From Bombyx mori (taxonomy: Eukaryota; Arthropoda; Insecta; Lepidoptera; Bombycidae): DNA of 64,000 nt. The notes below the pieces were generated by a model. That model was not told where the DNA came from. It made no database searches and worked only from the letters and a program-made list of their open reading frames with translations. The stretch spans positions 8,680,001 to 8,744,000 of the forward strand of contig NC_085109.1 in assembly GCF_030269925.1 (NCBI RefSeq). Reading direction: 5' to 3'. Below, piece by piece: positions 21,533 through 32,921 of this stretch (positions within the stretch are counted from its first letter, which is position 1; each line of letters starts with the position of its first letter). A program made the translations under genes and the position numbers.

Positions 21533-21749
21533 CTCTCAGACACAGCCCACTGAGTTTCTCGCCGGATCTTCTCAGTGGGTCGCGTTTCCGATCCGGTGGT
21601 AGATTCTGCGAAGCACGACTCTTGCTAGGGTTCGTGTTAGCAACATCGTCAGGTTTGAGCCCCGTGAGCTCACCTACTAAAGTTAAGGCTACGCTGAAAT
21701 AGCCGCTAGGGCTATCAGCTTAGGTAGGAAAAAAAAAAAAAAAAAAAAA
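21533..21749 (+). promoter_or_regulatory. Jockey 3' UTR with predicted pseudoknot, terminal hairpin and poly(A)
   Basis: Stem 1 pairs 21546-21554 (CCCACTGAG) with 21571-21579 (CTCAGTGGG). Stem 2 pairs 21562-21568 (CCGGATC) with 21590-21596 (GATCCGG). The arms interleave, which predicts an H-type pseudoknot. A further hairpin, GCTGAAATAGCC (21693-21704) with GGCTATCAGC (21710-21719), lies just before 21 A (21729-21749). The same 3' UTR is retained in the truncated copies. In LINEs such 3' structures are often what the RT recognises; that role is inferred here. Confidence 0.7.
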
Positions 21750-21838
21750 GCATTTACGTTGTAGATGTCTATGGGTTCCAGTAACCACTTATCACCAGGT
21801 GGGCTTTGAGTTCGTCCACTCATCTAAGCAATAAAAAA
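21750..21838 (+). repeat. Bm1 SINE, 3' part of the interrupted copy
   Basis: Begins with the duplicated GCATTTACG and continues 'ttgtagatgtctatgg' through CAGGTGGGC to GCAATAAAAAA. It completes the Bm1 that starts at 16422. Confidence 0.92.
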
Positions 21839-22937
21839 GAAATAAAAAATAAAGTCGCAATTTCTTTATCCGCATGCAGTGGGCGCTTTGCCGTTCCACG
21901 ATATTAAGTGGCACTCTGATATATATGGGTATGACAAATTAAACCCTCTTCCCTAGATAATTGAGATTATATTCTCAATTCCATTGTGTAAGTAATTTGA
22001 TGTCGATGGTCTTAGAGAATTGAGCGCTATATTTTCTTATTCATTGTATGGATTTTTTAGAAGCGAGCTTGGAAAGTTTCCAATACATTCCATTGGCCAT
22101 TGGCTACACATACCGCTGACATTGTTAATGTTCACGAGCGACGGTGGTCACATCTTGGGGTCCGTATGATATGCAACCCTTTTCAAGTTATTACTAGTAA
22201 TTCCCCAAGAAACATTTATGACTTGGTTCTCCCGCTGATTTGCATTCCGTTAATGCGTAACTTACCATTAATCTAAATATATATACACTTCTAGGGTTTT
22301 GAGTCGTTAGGTGCTCGATTACAGTGTTCCGTGTGAATTGACTTTCGGAGTGCCAGCCCTTCGTATTTAGATATGGTTGGCGTACATCGATTTCCTCTCG
22401 TCCGAAAAAAAAAATCTATGCTTCCCAGAAAGAATTCGATGGGGCATAAATTATATACCCACGTCATATTTCTAGTTAGGTACGAAAGAGATGATCGATA
22501 CTGTCTTGAGAAAAAACCGTTACACCGTCTCGATATAGTCATTGATATACATTTTAAAAGTCTAGAAGTGTTCTTTGTTAAGTTTGTATCATTAGCATCA
22601 ATATAACCTGCAACTCTAAACTGAAAAAAACTCTTTTATGTCTATTACGATCCCACAAAAAATCAGACAGAGTAAAATATATTGAAAACTAATAGACATT
22701 TACAATAAATAAATAAAACAATGGATAGGTAATATTTTAGGAAATGTTTTCATACGCGACGATTATTGACAAATATTATTTTAAACCGTTTAACGTATGC
22801 TCGGTAATATGTAATGAAATCGACGATATACATAGTTTCTCTACACAGATCTATGGTAATACTGAATGTGTCAAATTAAAATTACAATACCAATATTTTT
22901 TGAGTCTAGTAAGCTGTTTCATTCACGACAAACTGTA
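21839..22937. other. No recognised gene
   Basis: AT-rich; short opposing ORFs at 22291-22606 have no motif. Nothing is annotated. Confidence 0.4.
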
Positions 22938-23349
22938 TCTATATATTAATACGTGAAGCAAAAACTTTGTATCCCTTTTTACGAAAATTGCGCGGACGGG
23001 GGAGTATGAAATTTTCCACACTTATAGAGAATATAGAGAAGATGTGCACAATGCTAATATTTTTTTAAATAATGCATAAAAGATACATGAAATCAATAAA
23101 GAAAACATTACACACACTACATACCATGTATTTGACGCACACACGCATGCATACATTTATTGTCAAACTTTGGTTCTTGACGTCTGTTGTCAAATTGAGA
23201 TTAAATATTGTTTGTCTTTGTTAATATTTTTTATAGTATAGTCTTAGCGAAATTTGTGATTATAGAAGTATAAAATATAATCATAATAGTCTACAAACTT
23301 ACAATTCCAATTAATTATAGTCGAATTTCGACTTCTGCGGGACCTCTAG
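22938..23349 (+). mobile_element. Non-autonomous Helitron, Lep1-like (copy 2)
   Basis: Starts TCTATATATTAATACGTGAA after A (22937) and ends CTAG at 23346-23349 before T. The terminal hairpin TAGTCGAATTTCGACTA lies just upstream of CTAG. It aligns end to end with 2750-3168 and 29608-30028. No ORF. Confidence 0.85.
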
Positions 23350-23818
23350 TTTAACTAATTCAATGTTTTGGAAAATGTATTTTTCTAAACATCTACAAAG
23401 CAATATGCGAAGAATAATTCATGTTCAAAAACATCTTATAATCTTATTTATCAAATACAAATTTAGACTTTAAAATTAAATTTAATTATCTTTTGAACCT
23501 ACCCGTTCCAGTACTTCTATAATAGTCAAGTAATGTAACATATACCAGATAGGTAGTTCTGGTAGCCGGCTAATCGCAGCCCGGGGTCAAGCCGTGTAAG
23601 AGCGTTGCTCACCACGTTTATTATAATAAGACTCGGTAGCCATTATATAGCTCATCGCCCTTTATGCTTATCAGAAATGCACGTGTATAAATTGTTTTCG
23701 TATTAAATTTTGTTCTTCTGTTTTTAATGTCTCTATAGGTTTTAGTTTTGTTCTAAACAGAAATCTTATTCAAAGGATTAAAGCTTTGGGAAAGGTCGCA
23801 TATAGTTACGTATATACC
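23350..23818. other. No recognised gene
   Basis: Nothing nameable seen. Confidence 0.4.
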
Positions 23819-24092
23819 TAGTCAGGTCATAAATTCTGTCACATGTTTAATGTAAAATAATTGAAACAAGTTTATTCAAATTTGAATTGGCGCGTAACCG
23901 CAACGATGCAACGCAATAACTGCAACACGGTCTTCTTTAAGCGTCCACTCCATATTTAAAAATGAGTAAAATTCTAAAAGTATACATTTTTATTTTCATG
24001 AACAATTCGAAATTCGAATTCAATAAACTTTTTTGTGGGCAGCATTCTAAAAGAAAAGTTTTTACTGTGTGACAATACTTATGACCTGACTA
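23819..24092. mobile_element. Mariner-derived MITE
   Basis: A 270-bp unit (23821-24090) bounded by imperfect terminal inverted repeats of about 30 bp (GTCAGGTCATAAATTCTGTC and its counterpart GTCAGGTCATAAGTATTGTC) and by TA on both sides, the mariner target duplication. It is far too short for a full transposase but retains its first codons on the minus strand. Confidence 0.8.
23876..23953 (-). pseudogene. Relic of mariner transposase N-terminus
   Basis: ATG at 23953 opens a 25-codon frame, MEWTLKEDRVAVIALHRCGY and five more residues, then a stop. 'DRxAVIALHRCG' is the first helix of the DNA-binding domain in mariner/maT-type transposases. The catalytic D,D,D domain is entirely missing, so the MITE is an internal deletion derivative. 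Confidence 0.7.
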
Positions 24093-24272
24093 GTTATATA
24101 TTGTGTACTGCTAACTGTAAATAGTTTTAGGTTTAGTATTATGTGTTCATATTATTTTGCAAATTCTAAGTTAAAATATATTAAGGATCGGAAGGCGCGA
24201 TAGTAACAGTAGCTAAGAAAATTATTCGTACGCTTGTCAGATTTCTGTACGCTCCGTTACTACATATTTGAC

Positions 24273-24517
24273 TTTTTTTTATTGCTTAGATGGTTGGACG
24301 AGCTCACAGCCCACCTGGTGTTAAGTGGTTACTGGAGTCCAAAGGCATCTACAACGTAAATGCGCCACCCACCTTGAGATATAAGTTCTAAGGTCTCAGT
24401 GTAGTGACAACGGCTGCCCCACCCTTCAAACCGAAACGCATTACTGCTTCACGGCAGAAATAGGCAGGGTGGTGGTGCCTACCCGTGCGGACTCACAAGA
24501 AGTCCTACCACCAGTAA
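24273..24517 (-). repeat. Bm1 SINE, head-less
   Basis: A full body and tail on the minus strand whose 5' boundary is TTACTGGTGGTAGGAC, the same start as the copies at 14039, 16422 and 53001. Confidence 0.9.
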
Positions 24518-24708
24518 CTCTGATAATGAAATTTCTTAAAGAATTAGAAATTAAATTAATTTAAAATGTCATTCCTTTGTTCACTGAAGAACACGAGAGC
24601 CCGTCAGAGAACATGAGATTAAACCGTAAAAATAAGAGTTTTAATTCAACAAATTACTTTTATTATAAAGAAAAAAATTATGATATTTTTATTTATTCAA
24701 TAACTCAC

Positions 24709-24781
24709 CTATTAACGCTTGGATGTTATTGCTGGATCTAACCTCATTTGCGGTAGTCAGCTTGGCGGCGGTTGTCTTACG
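24709..24781 (-). CDS. Candidate internal exon of a host gene
   Basis: On the minus strand a pyrimidine-containing tract ending TTTTAATTACAG precedes 24781 and GTGAGTTATT follows 24709, a strong donor. The 73-bp exon is open in only one phase (phase 0 at entry), coding RKTTAAKLTTANEVRSS and NNIQALI, and leaves one base for the next codon. GC content is higher than the surrounding AT-rich DNA, and no repeat in the window matches it. I do not recognise the protein. It may belong to the same gene as 55870-55921. A non-coding exon is also possible. Confidence 0.5.
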
Positions 24782-25708
24782 CTGTAATTAAAATATTGGT
24801 TTTAAAAAAATTAATTTATCGACAGTAAAAACGTGGAGCAGTTTTGGCATAATCTAGGTTTTCGAATTAAGTAATTAAATTTTTCATTTATTTCAGAGAT
24901 ACATAATAATATATGTATATATCGCGTAGTGGTAAAGCTTTTCTGTTTAAATATAACCGTTGTAAAATAAAATTGTGATTTAATTAATCATTTCGTGAAT
25001 CATTTATGTTATAAGAAAGTAAACTTTAGATTTAAGTAAACAATAACACCCAAATACATCTAAAAACGATCCACAAATTAAAAAGTACAATAATTATTGT
25101 ATTTATTTCACGATTGTTCTTGTTCTTAGTTATTCTAGGCACTTGATACATAACAAATAATAACAATGAATTATGCTGCACCTTTGGCATCGCATTGCTC
25201 TACATGAGAGCTCTTACGCAAGCCATAAGTTTTGACGACAAACAAACTAGCCAATTCCAGGTCATAATAACAGTGATTGACGAAACAAGTAATAACGGTC
25301 GTTAACAAATAATAAGTCAATGTTTCAAGTTAATTTCACTGTGATCCGATTGCGCAATGTATTGCTTAGAACCAGCACCCCACATATGAGTCGTCTATTA
25401 TCAAAGGTGGCAATCTGTGCATTTGGACAAAAAAATGTTATTGATATGTCAATACAGATTGATTTGAATATAATCGTCTCCTTCAAAGAATACGGTTCAA
25501 AACCTGCATTAAATAAAGGTTAATACTTAACCTGTTATTTATCTAAGATGTCGTTCAGAAGAGTTTTGTGACTGCCAATGGAATACAAAGTCAATAATTC
25601 GTTTTTCTGATTTACCAATAATTGTCCAAAAGTCACATTGCCGGCTTTGATAATAGTCGACTCATATATTTGTCAACTAAATAAAACGAGCCATGAAAAG
25701 TCGTGCTT
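24782..25708. other. No recognised gene
   Basis: AT-rich, intron-like. Confidence 0.4.
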
Positions 25709-25950
25709 TTATTTTGCTTTGTTTTATTGCTTTGGTGGGAGCTTACGGCCCACCTAGTGTTAAGTAGTTACCGGAGACCGTAGACATCAATAACAAAATG
25801 TCACTACACACGATGAGTTCTGAGCTTAGTTATACAATAGCATAACTGATCCAGCCTTGATTGCTGAAATGCATAACTACTTCACTGAAATAGGTGGGCT
25901 GGTGGTACGTACCCATCCGGACTCACAAGAAGCCTTCCCACCTAGTAATT
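25709..25950 (-). repeat. Bm1 SINE, old head-less copy
   Basis: Recognisable but diverged body and tail (GCTTACGGCCCACCTAGTG at the tail side, 'gactcacaagaag' at the 5' side). Many substitutions indicate an old insertion. Confidence 0.7.
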
Positions 25951-28759
25951 AAGTAAAATATGCATAATTTTTGTAACTTTGATTTCAATCCACGTAGTAA
26001 AAAGCAGTTACTGAAGCACCAGATACTACAGCATAAAACTGCTGTAACTCACCTTGTTTTGTGTCAATTAGACAAAAAGTGTCGGAGATTATCAACCCGT
26101 GCGTTTCGAAGTTGATACAAACATCAAAACAATTTTAAATGTTGGTAAATGTAGATATTTATTGAATAGGTAACTTATTTTCAATAAAGTGCAGGGTTGG
26201 CTGTTGCGGTTGGTCTTAGTATTTCAAATCATAAGAAAAACGCTTATCATCTACAAGTGAATATATAAAAAGAAGTAAAGGTTTGTAGAAAGTGAAAATA
26301 GCCCGGAGGTGCCGTTGCTTAAACACGTAATGCTAAATTCCACGCAAATTGCACTAGAACAAACATATTTGCTAGGTTGTCTTAACTGCTCAACGAAAAA
26401 TCAACAATCAACTAAAGGTTTTAAAGCAATGCGTAAAGGACCTAAGAAAATAAAGAAAACCATTTTTTTCCAAATTTTATTATTAAAATATTTGTAGAAT
26501 CATATAACGTTTCGGCTCAGAAATACAAAGCATATTAAATAATTAAGCAATCGGAAAGAACAATCAATGCTCGGACAGCCCTTCAAACGTAATGTAATGT
26601 GTTTTAAAAACCGCGACAGTCAATCAGATAAATTTATAAGAGCTAGCTAGCGTCAATCGGGAATGTCGTTTTTATAACAAAGAATTACGTAATTAATATA
26701 AAAAAACTGCTTGGCCTCATTTCGGTTAGTGGACGGCACTGGTCTTGTTGAATTGCGACAAAAGCCCGCCCGCAATTATTTCACGGTAACAACATTGCAA
26801 AATCATGTTTAAATTAGACGCATCGTGATGCGGACCGTAGAGAAATAGTTTCGCGAAATCAACTGTACAGAATTAATTGCGTGATCTTTGATCTTATATT
26901 GACTTATGGAGTTCATTGTTGTTGTTCGTATATTATTATTTTCGAAGTTGCATTTTGAAATATAGGCTGAATTCAAATATGTAGTGCAAAAGTAAGCATA
27001 CACTATACAGTCATGTTTTAAGCCATGTCATGACGCTCAGGAAAAAACCTGAAAGGTTGCTAATTTCCAAGCCCTATGGTATGTTGCAAAAACTTAATCT
27101 TGAAACGAGATGTTTAATAACACAGTCATTCTGGGTAGTATGGATGAGCTCTGCAGCAGTGTTCACTCAATGTTCACTGCTACAATAAAACGAGGATCAC
27201 GAAATCATCTCAAAAAATTCATCAGGATATCCCTGAAGAATACACGGTACAAATGACATAGAAAACCAAATTCTCTTTGTGGAGCCTAGACATTTCAGTA
27301 ACTTGAAAAAAAAAAGGTGTTATTTAAAAAATCGCTGCTACCGCTGTCTAAAATTAGAAGCTGTTCTCTATCAAAGGTACCAAAACATAAAGACTGGCTT
27401 AGCATGGCGTGATTCGTAGCTGTGAACACTAGCATGAGGTATGAGTGAAGTTATTACTAATAGTAGAATTCACGATATGATTAACTTTAAAAAATTTAAG
27501 TTAAAAATAAAAAAAAAGGTAAAAAGCTCCAAAATTGGCAATATGAACAGAGACCCGCATTGCCTCTATGGTGGTTTAGCTACCCACGATTAATAATGGT
27601 ACATACATCTTATTACTTTTAAAAAGTGTCTCAAAGGTTACGCCGATCGTAATAGTAGGTGAGGAGTGATCGTTTGCGCATCTACAATTAATCAGCTTTG
27701 TTTCAATCACAACTGATGATTAGGCCGTTCGTTGCCTAACAAGATGAATATTTTCGTGTGCTCGTATGAATTTCAATCCGAACCGAGACAAAGGTTTAAA
27801 CAATTTGTGAGCTCCATTAGAGGATAGGCTATTCAAAAATGATGATTTCTCGAACGTGACACAGGGTGGAGACGTTCGGCCAGTTAGGCACGTGCCATTG
27901 ATAAAATTTTGTCTCTTTACAACGCTTGCATTAACTCGTTCTTTTGTTTGTCGTGTTCGAGTGCTATTTTGAAAATGATTGACAGAATACTTCTTGAGGA
28001 GATTCTTGACATTTAAATCGGACGACATCATGCAAGAAAACGCAAAGAAAAACGAAAAAGTTTTAGAATTTTGAATACGTTTTTATAGCTTTTATGTTTA
28101 ATGAAAAATATTTTTTTAATAATGTTATACATATTAACTATCCATAATACCCTGATTTAAATAATTGCACAACCAACAGTGGTTTTCATACTTCAATTCA
28201 GAATGCTTTGAGAATTTTTTGCTGTACGCTCTTAGTATCCGTATGTCGCATGTGAAGCATATCAAAATACAATAGTAAATGATTCCGATACACAAAGCAA
28301 TGGGAGCTTCATTATAAATCCTCGGTGAAGATTGATGTGACAATGTGGTGTAACATATTTTGATGTAGGTTAAGGTTTTGAGGTTGGGCAAGGCTCTAGT
28401 ATTCAATCAGCTATTTTAACACAATGGAAGCGGTATGGTAACGGTTAATAAAAGCATTCGATTGAATAAGATATCAAAAAATCGAAATTAATTAAAACTA
28501 CATTAAAACAAAATGGCATGTTGGTCATTTGCCTATGAGGTTTTGTTTTCATTTTGATCCTTTGATAATTAAATCGGAATGAAATTTTGTACGCAGACTG
28601 GCACCCGCGGCTCGCGCATTTTACTATGTTGCTAATATTTGAACGATAATTCTAAACCAAGTTCAATAATTATGTATCGAACATCTCAATTCACGGGAAC
28701 TCAAAGCGAGTAGAAGTCATAGACTTTGAGTTTGATATGCAAACTTGTGCCATTTTGAG
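25951..28759. other. Unannotated interval
   Basis: No named gene or repeat. A minus-strand ORF at 27720-28031 (103 codons, starts MMSSDLNVKN) has moderate GC and no recognised motif. A plus-strand frame near 27150 (LGSMDELCSSVHSMF) is interrupted by stops. These could be a decayed transposon. Confidence 0.25.
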
Positions 28760-29075
28760 AAGGCGGCACGAGCCAAAGCACGTCATTACGGATCCTCCTG
28801 ATCCATTAACGGTGCTTTTAGGCACCACAAGCACCGGTCACCGTCCTCGTCGAACCCGTCGAGCGAATTAACCCATAGACACAGCCCACTGAGTTTCTCG
28901 CCGGATCTTCTCAGTGGGTCGCGTTTCCGATCCGGTGGTAGATTCTGCGAAGCACTGCTCTTGCTAGGATCAGTGTTAGCAACTCTTCGGTTGAGCCCCG
29001 CGAGCTCACCTACAAACGTCAGGGTGAAGCTGAAATAGCCTCTCAAGGCTATCAGCATAGGTAGAAAAAAAATAT
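28760..29075 (+). mobile_element. Jockey-type LINE, 5'-truncated (family A)
   Basis: Begins in the last codons of ORF2 (PKHVI...) and runs through the 3' UTR to an A-rich tail. About 16 bp are deleted in the Arg-rich C-terminal coding part. Both pseudoknot stems are intact. Confidence 0.85.
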
Positions 29076-29607
29076 ATAAAAAGTACACAAACACAATGAA
29101 ATTAAATGCCGTAACTTCCTTAACGCAACAGCAATTTAACAATAAAACAGGGCACTATATTATAACGATTTCAATAATTTAAACCATCTTTAAGTGCAAT
29201 GCAAATGCTACGACTTAATATAACACTTCTGTCCTAAACAATCGCACTCAATATTAAATATCTATTTTCGCAACAATCCTTGATGATCTATTTGATACAT
29301 CCGAACTTAAGTAACATTCACAAGGTCGCATGAGTATGATGCGGTGGTACGTAGATTATATGAACGATGCCCAGTAATTACGTACAGCGCGGTTGATCTG
29401 TTAAAATAACAATAATTAAGAGGTTCTTCGGAATCAGAGCAAATTTTCCTCTGAATGGCTAGTGTTGTGTTGCGTATGTTCAAAATAATAATTGTGGTTT
29501 GTAGCTAGGTAGTACAAACAATGAAATGTTTAGTTTAGACTGTTATTTACACTATTACTTTGTGCATCTCGAACTAAAAACTTATTTAATGATCTTAGAC
29601 GACAATA
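29076..29607. other. No recognised gene
   Basis: Nothing nameable seen. Confidence 0.4.
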
Positions 29608-30028
29608 TCTATATTTTAACTTGAAGCAAAAACTTTGTATCCCTTTTTACGAAAATTGCGCGGACGGAGGCGTATGAAATTTCCCACACTTATAGAGAAT
29701 ATAGAAAAAAAGTGCACAATGATAATATTTTTTTAAAATAATGCATAAATGATACATTAAATCAATGAAGAAAACATTACACACACTACATACCATGTAT
29801 TTGACGCACACACGCATGCATACTATTTATTGTCAAACTTTTGTTCGTGACGTCTGTGGTCAAATTGAGAATAGAATAAATATTGTTTGTCTTTATTAAA
29901 AAAAATATAGTGTAGTATTGGCGAAATTTGTTATTATAGAAGTATAAAATACAATCATAATAGTGTACCAACCTATAATACAATTCGAATAAATTATAGT
30001 CGAATTTCGACTACAGCGGGACCTCTAG
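29608..30028 (+). mobile_element. Non-autonomous Helitron, Lep1-like (copy 3)
   Basis: TC at 29608 after A, CTAG at 30025-30028 before T, terminal hairpin present. Aligns over its full length with the copies at 2750 and 22938. Confidence 0.85.
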
Positions 30029-30269
30029 TAAGCATAAATAGACGATATCATAGTTTTTATAATCACTTTTGTTATTTCGTCATGTATCGATTTTTCTTTT
30101 ATCTGCGTCTTTAAGATCGTTTGTAAATGTATGTAAGTGGTGACTTTTCAATTGTGTTAAGCTGTAGCTTCAAATTGAAATTGACAGTTGTACTGCAGTA
30201 GAAATAATATCTTAACAATACACGAGACCACATGTCAAATAAAACATTAAATTATAATGTTGAATGCGT

Positions 30270-30281
30270 AAATAAAATATT

Positions 30282-30317
<36 letters not shown>

Positions 30318-30403
30318 CTTCATCCCGCCATCCCCCAGACGCCGGACCGGCGGCCGCCAGCAACACGATCGCCGGTTCCCTCGGTCGACGGGAAATAAAA
30401 TAT
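30270..30403 (-). mobile_element. Short poly(A) retroinsertion with 11-bp target duplication
   Basis: The direct repeats AAATAAAATAT (30270-30280 and 30393-30403) flank 112 bp: 35 pure T (30283-30317) next to about 75 bp of very GC-rich sequence. On the minus strand this is a 5'-truncated retrotransposon end with a 35-A tail. The uncorrupted tail suggests a recent event. The parent family does not match the other LINEs here. Confidence 0.75.
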
Positions 30404-30640
30404 GTAACGTATGTTCGATTGCAGACAATCGTTGATCCGATATGACGCATCTTTATTATCGATATTCATGTATTTTTATTACTTTAGAAAGTGTGCTGTT
30501 ACGTAATTTTGGTTTAATTTACGAGAACGATATTCGAGTACGGGATTAATGAGTTGACTCGTATTTTTGCGTCATTTATTGAATAACCTTATTACTTGAC
30601 GTTTCACAAAAGAAGTACAGATGCATTCATAATTTTTAAT

Positions 30641-31008
30641 AAGTCGTCGTGGCCTAAAGGATAATACGTCCGGTGCATTCGTATTACCGGTGTTCGAATC
30701 CCGCAAGCGGGTACCAATGTTTCTAATGAAATACGTACTTAACAAATGTTCACGATTGACTTTCACTGGTGGTAGGACCTCTTGTGAGTCCGCGCGGGTG
30801 GGTACCACCACCCTGCCTATTTCTGCAGTGAAGCAGTAATGCGTTTCGGTTTGAAGGGTGGGGCAGCCGTTGTAACTATACCTGAGACCTTAGAACTTAT
30901 ATCTCAAGGTGGGTGGCGCATTTACGTTGTGGATGTCTATGGGCTCCAGTAACCACTTAACACCAGGTGGGCTGTGAGCTCGTCCACCCATCTAAGCAAT
31001 AAAAAAAT
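30641..31008 (+). repeat. Bm1 SINE with head, internal deletion
   Basis: tRNA-like head with A box (TGGCCTAAAGGATAA) and B box (GGTGTTCGAATCCC), then a linker cut short: 'gactttcac' joins directly to TGGTGGTAGGACC. The body and tail are complete. Confidence 0.9.
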
Positions 31009-31445
31009 AATTCAGAAATAAAAACGACTTCAATCAATCATATTATTTCCTGAAATGTTCGATGTAGTATCTGAATTTCATTGTTACATTAATTTAAGTA
31101 GATTTGATTATTGATAAACCATAAAAAGGGACTAGAGTTTCGAGAATCAACTTGCACAGTGACTTTAAAAGAGCTTACAGAGTGGAAGCTGTCTTGGTTA
31201 ATAATTTCAGATTTTATGTGTTTAAATTTATCATTTACTGATACTGACTAGGGATGAATGGAGGATATTGTTTTTTTTTTAAATTGTTTTTGATTGGTCA
31301 ATACACTCATTTACACCAACAATGTCAGAGGTACAGCACCGGTGCTCTCTATCGTCAATGTTTATCACCTCGGAGGTAAATATTCTTCTCAGATCGCGGT
31401 AGCATCTTAAGTAATAAGTCTCGCAACAAATAACTCTCAACAATT
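31009..31445. other. No recognised gene
   Basis: Nothing nameable seen. Confidence 0.4.
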
Positions 31446-31692
31446 AACTGGTGATAGGACCTCTTGTGAGTCCGCACGGGTAGGTACCACCACCCTGCCT
31501 ATTTCTGCCGTGAAGCAGTAATGCGTTTCGGTTTGAAGGGTGGGGCCGTTGTAACTATATTTGAGAACTTAAAACTTATATCTCAAGGTTGGTAGCGCAT
31601 TTACGTCGTAGATGTCTATGGGCTCCAGTAATCGCTTAATGCCAGGTGGGCTGTGAGCTGGTTCATCCCTCTAAGCAATAAATAAAAAAATA
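31446..31692 (+). repeat. Bm1 SINE, head-less
   Basis: Starts ACTGGTGATAGGACC and is complete to an A/T-rich tail; a few bases around 'ggggcagccg' are deleted. Confidence 0.85.
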
Positions 31693-32759
31693 AATATTAC
31701 GCGAAAAAATGCAATTTTAAAATTAAATATATTCACGTTGTAAACTAAGAAAACCTTAAAATTGTTGTCGTTATAAATATTAATTTACGTGGAAAACGTA
31801 TGAGTCACGGCAATTGAACAGATTTTTTCCGTATTTCGATGTCAACTCGGTTATAAGGAAACCGCTCGGGACATAGATCATAGCGGTTTGCTTCTGAGTT
31901 TATTTTATAAGTCTTGTGGAGTCCCACTAAGGTCATGCTATACGAAGCGACGCTAAGCAAGGATACCATTTTTTTTATTAGAAACGTTGTTCAGTGTTTT
32001 GTTTTTGCCATCGGTGCGGTGTTTTTAAGTCGATTTGGCGCGTTGTTTACGCTATACTTCGTTAACCTCAGGTGAGCAATGATCTCATCTGAGACTTTGA
32101 TGCGCTATAATAAAAAATTACATAGCACAGTTGAGTATTGTAATAATAAGACACCGAAAATATTAAATTTGTAACAAGTTAATGAACGCACATTTTAATT
32201 AAACTATATTAAAAAAAAATGTTCATAAAATAAAGCAAGGCGGTGAGTAATTGTGACTCAAAAAATACGGAAGTGCAGAATTATCTGCAATTCCCAGATG
32301 AAAATGAGTTATAGCGCAGATATTATCTTCGTTGGATGTTGAAGTGACAAAAGTTGCGATTTAACTTTATGTTGCCGGATTCTAAATAGTTTATATTGTG
32401 TATTTCAACTTATTTGCCTATTGGACTCATCCTAACTACTTAGATAAAGTACAGTTTGAAAAATTAAATATTAAAATAGTTAAAAACATATCGCCATACG
32501 TATAGCTATCCCAGTTTCATAATAAGCTACTTAAATAGTTCAAGAAATGAACAAGATTTCTTCATATGAATCCGTTGAAGGGAACTGGTTTTTGAATATT
32601 ACAGCCGTCTTCAAGTGATAAAAATGAATTCATTGTTTAAAAAAAAACAACATATTTTACGTACGGTACAGCTGTTTTATTATATTATAAGAACATATTT
32701 AAATTCCGAAACAAGATTTAATTCCTATGGAATATTTATTATCATTATTATTATTTTTT
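31693..32759. other. No recognised gene
   Basis: A plus-strand frame from ATG 31935 (MLYEATLSKDT..., about 46 codons) runs into CAG/GTGAGC near 32093. It has no known motif and may be a repeat fragment. Confidence 0.25.
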
Positions 32760-32921
32760 ATTTATTTTTTGCTTAGATGGGTGCACGATCTCACAGCCCA
32801 CCTGGTGTTAAGTGGTTGCTGAAGCCCGTAGACATTTACAACGTAAGTGCACCACCCACCTTGAGATATAATGTCTCAGAACCTTACAACTTATATCGGA
32901 CATGAGGTCCTACCACCAGTA
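32760..32921 (-). repeat. Bm1 SINE, internally deleted and rearranged
   Basis: The tail half and the extreme 5' boundary (ccaccagtaa) are present but the middle is missing. A short piece at the junction (AACTTATATC) is in the opposite orientation, which implies an inversion during deletion. Confidence 0.75.

Larger units (their letters stand above)
16583..21749 (+). mobile_element. Full-length jockey-clade non-LTR retrotransposon
   Basis: A 5,167-bp element made up of a 464-nt leader, ORF1, ORF2, a 190-nt 3' UTR and 21 A. It has no LTRs. Its order (gag-like protein with CCHC knuckles, then endonuclease plus RT without RNase H) fits the jockey clade. The perfect 9-bp target duplication, uninterrupted ORFs and pure A tail indicate a complete and recent insertion. 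GC content of the ORFs is far above the AT-rich host. Several 5'-truncated relatives in this window share its 3' end. I do not assign a published element name. Confidence 0.93.

Noticed and set aside
16583..21749. Telomere-specific LINE (TRAS/SART type)
   Set aside because: The target is a Bm1 body, not TTAGG repeats, and the domain layout and C-terminus fit jockey.
26045..26135. Minus-strand frame (NFETHGLIISDTFCLIDTKQ style) ending in a GTGAGT donor
   Set aside because: No acceptor AG lies between the upstream stop codon and the donor, and the length is compatible with chance.
30232..30450. ORFs across the poly-T tract
   Set aside because: Homopolymer translation artefacts; the tract is the tail of a retroinsertion.
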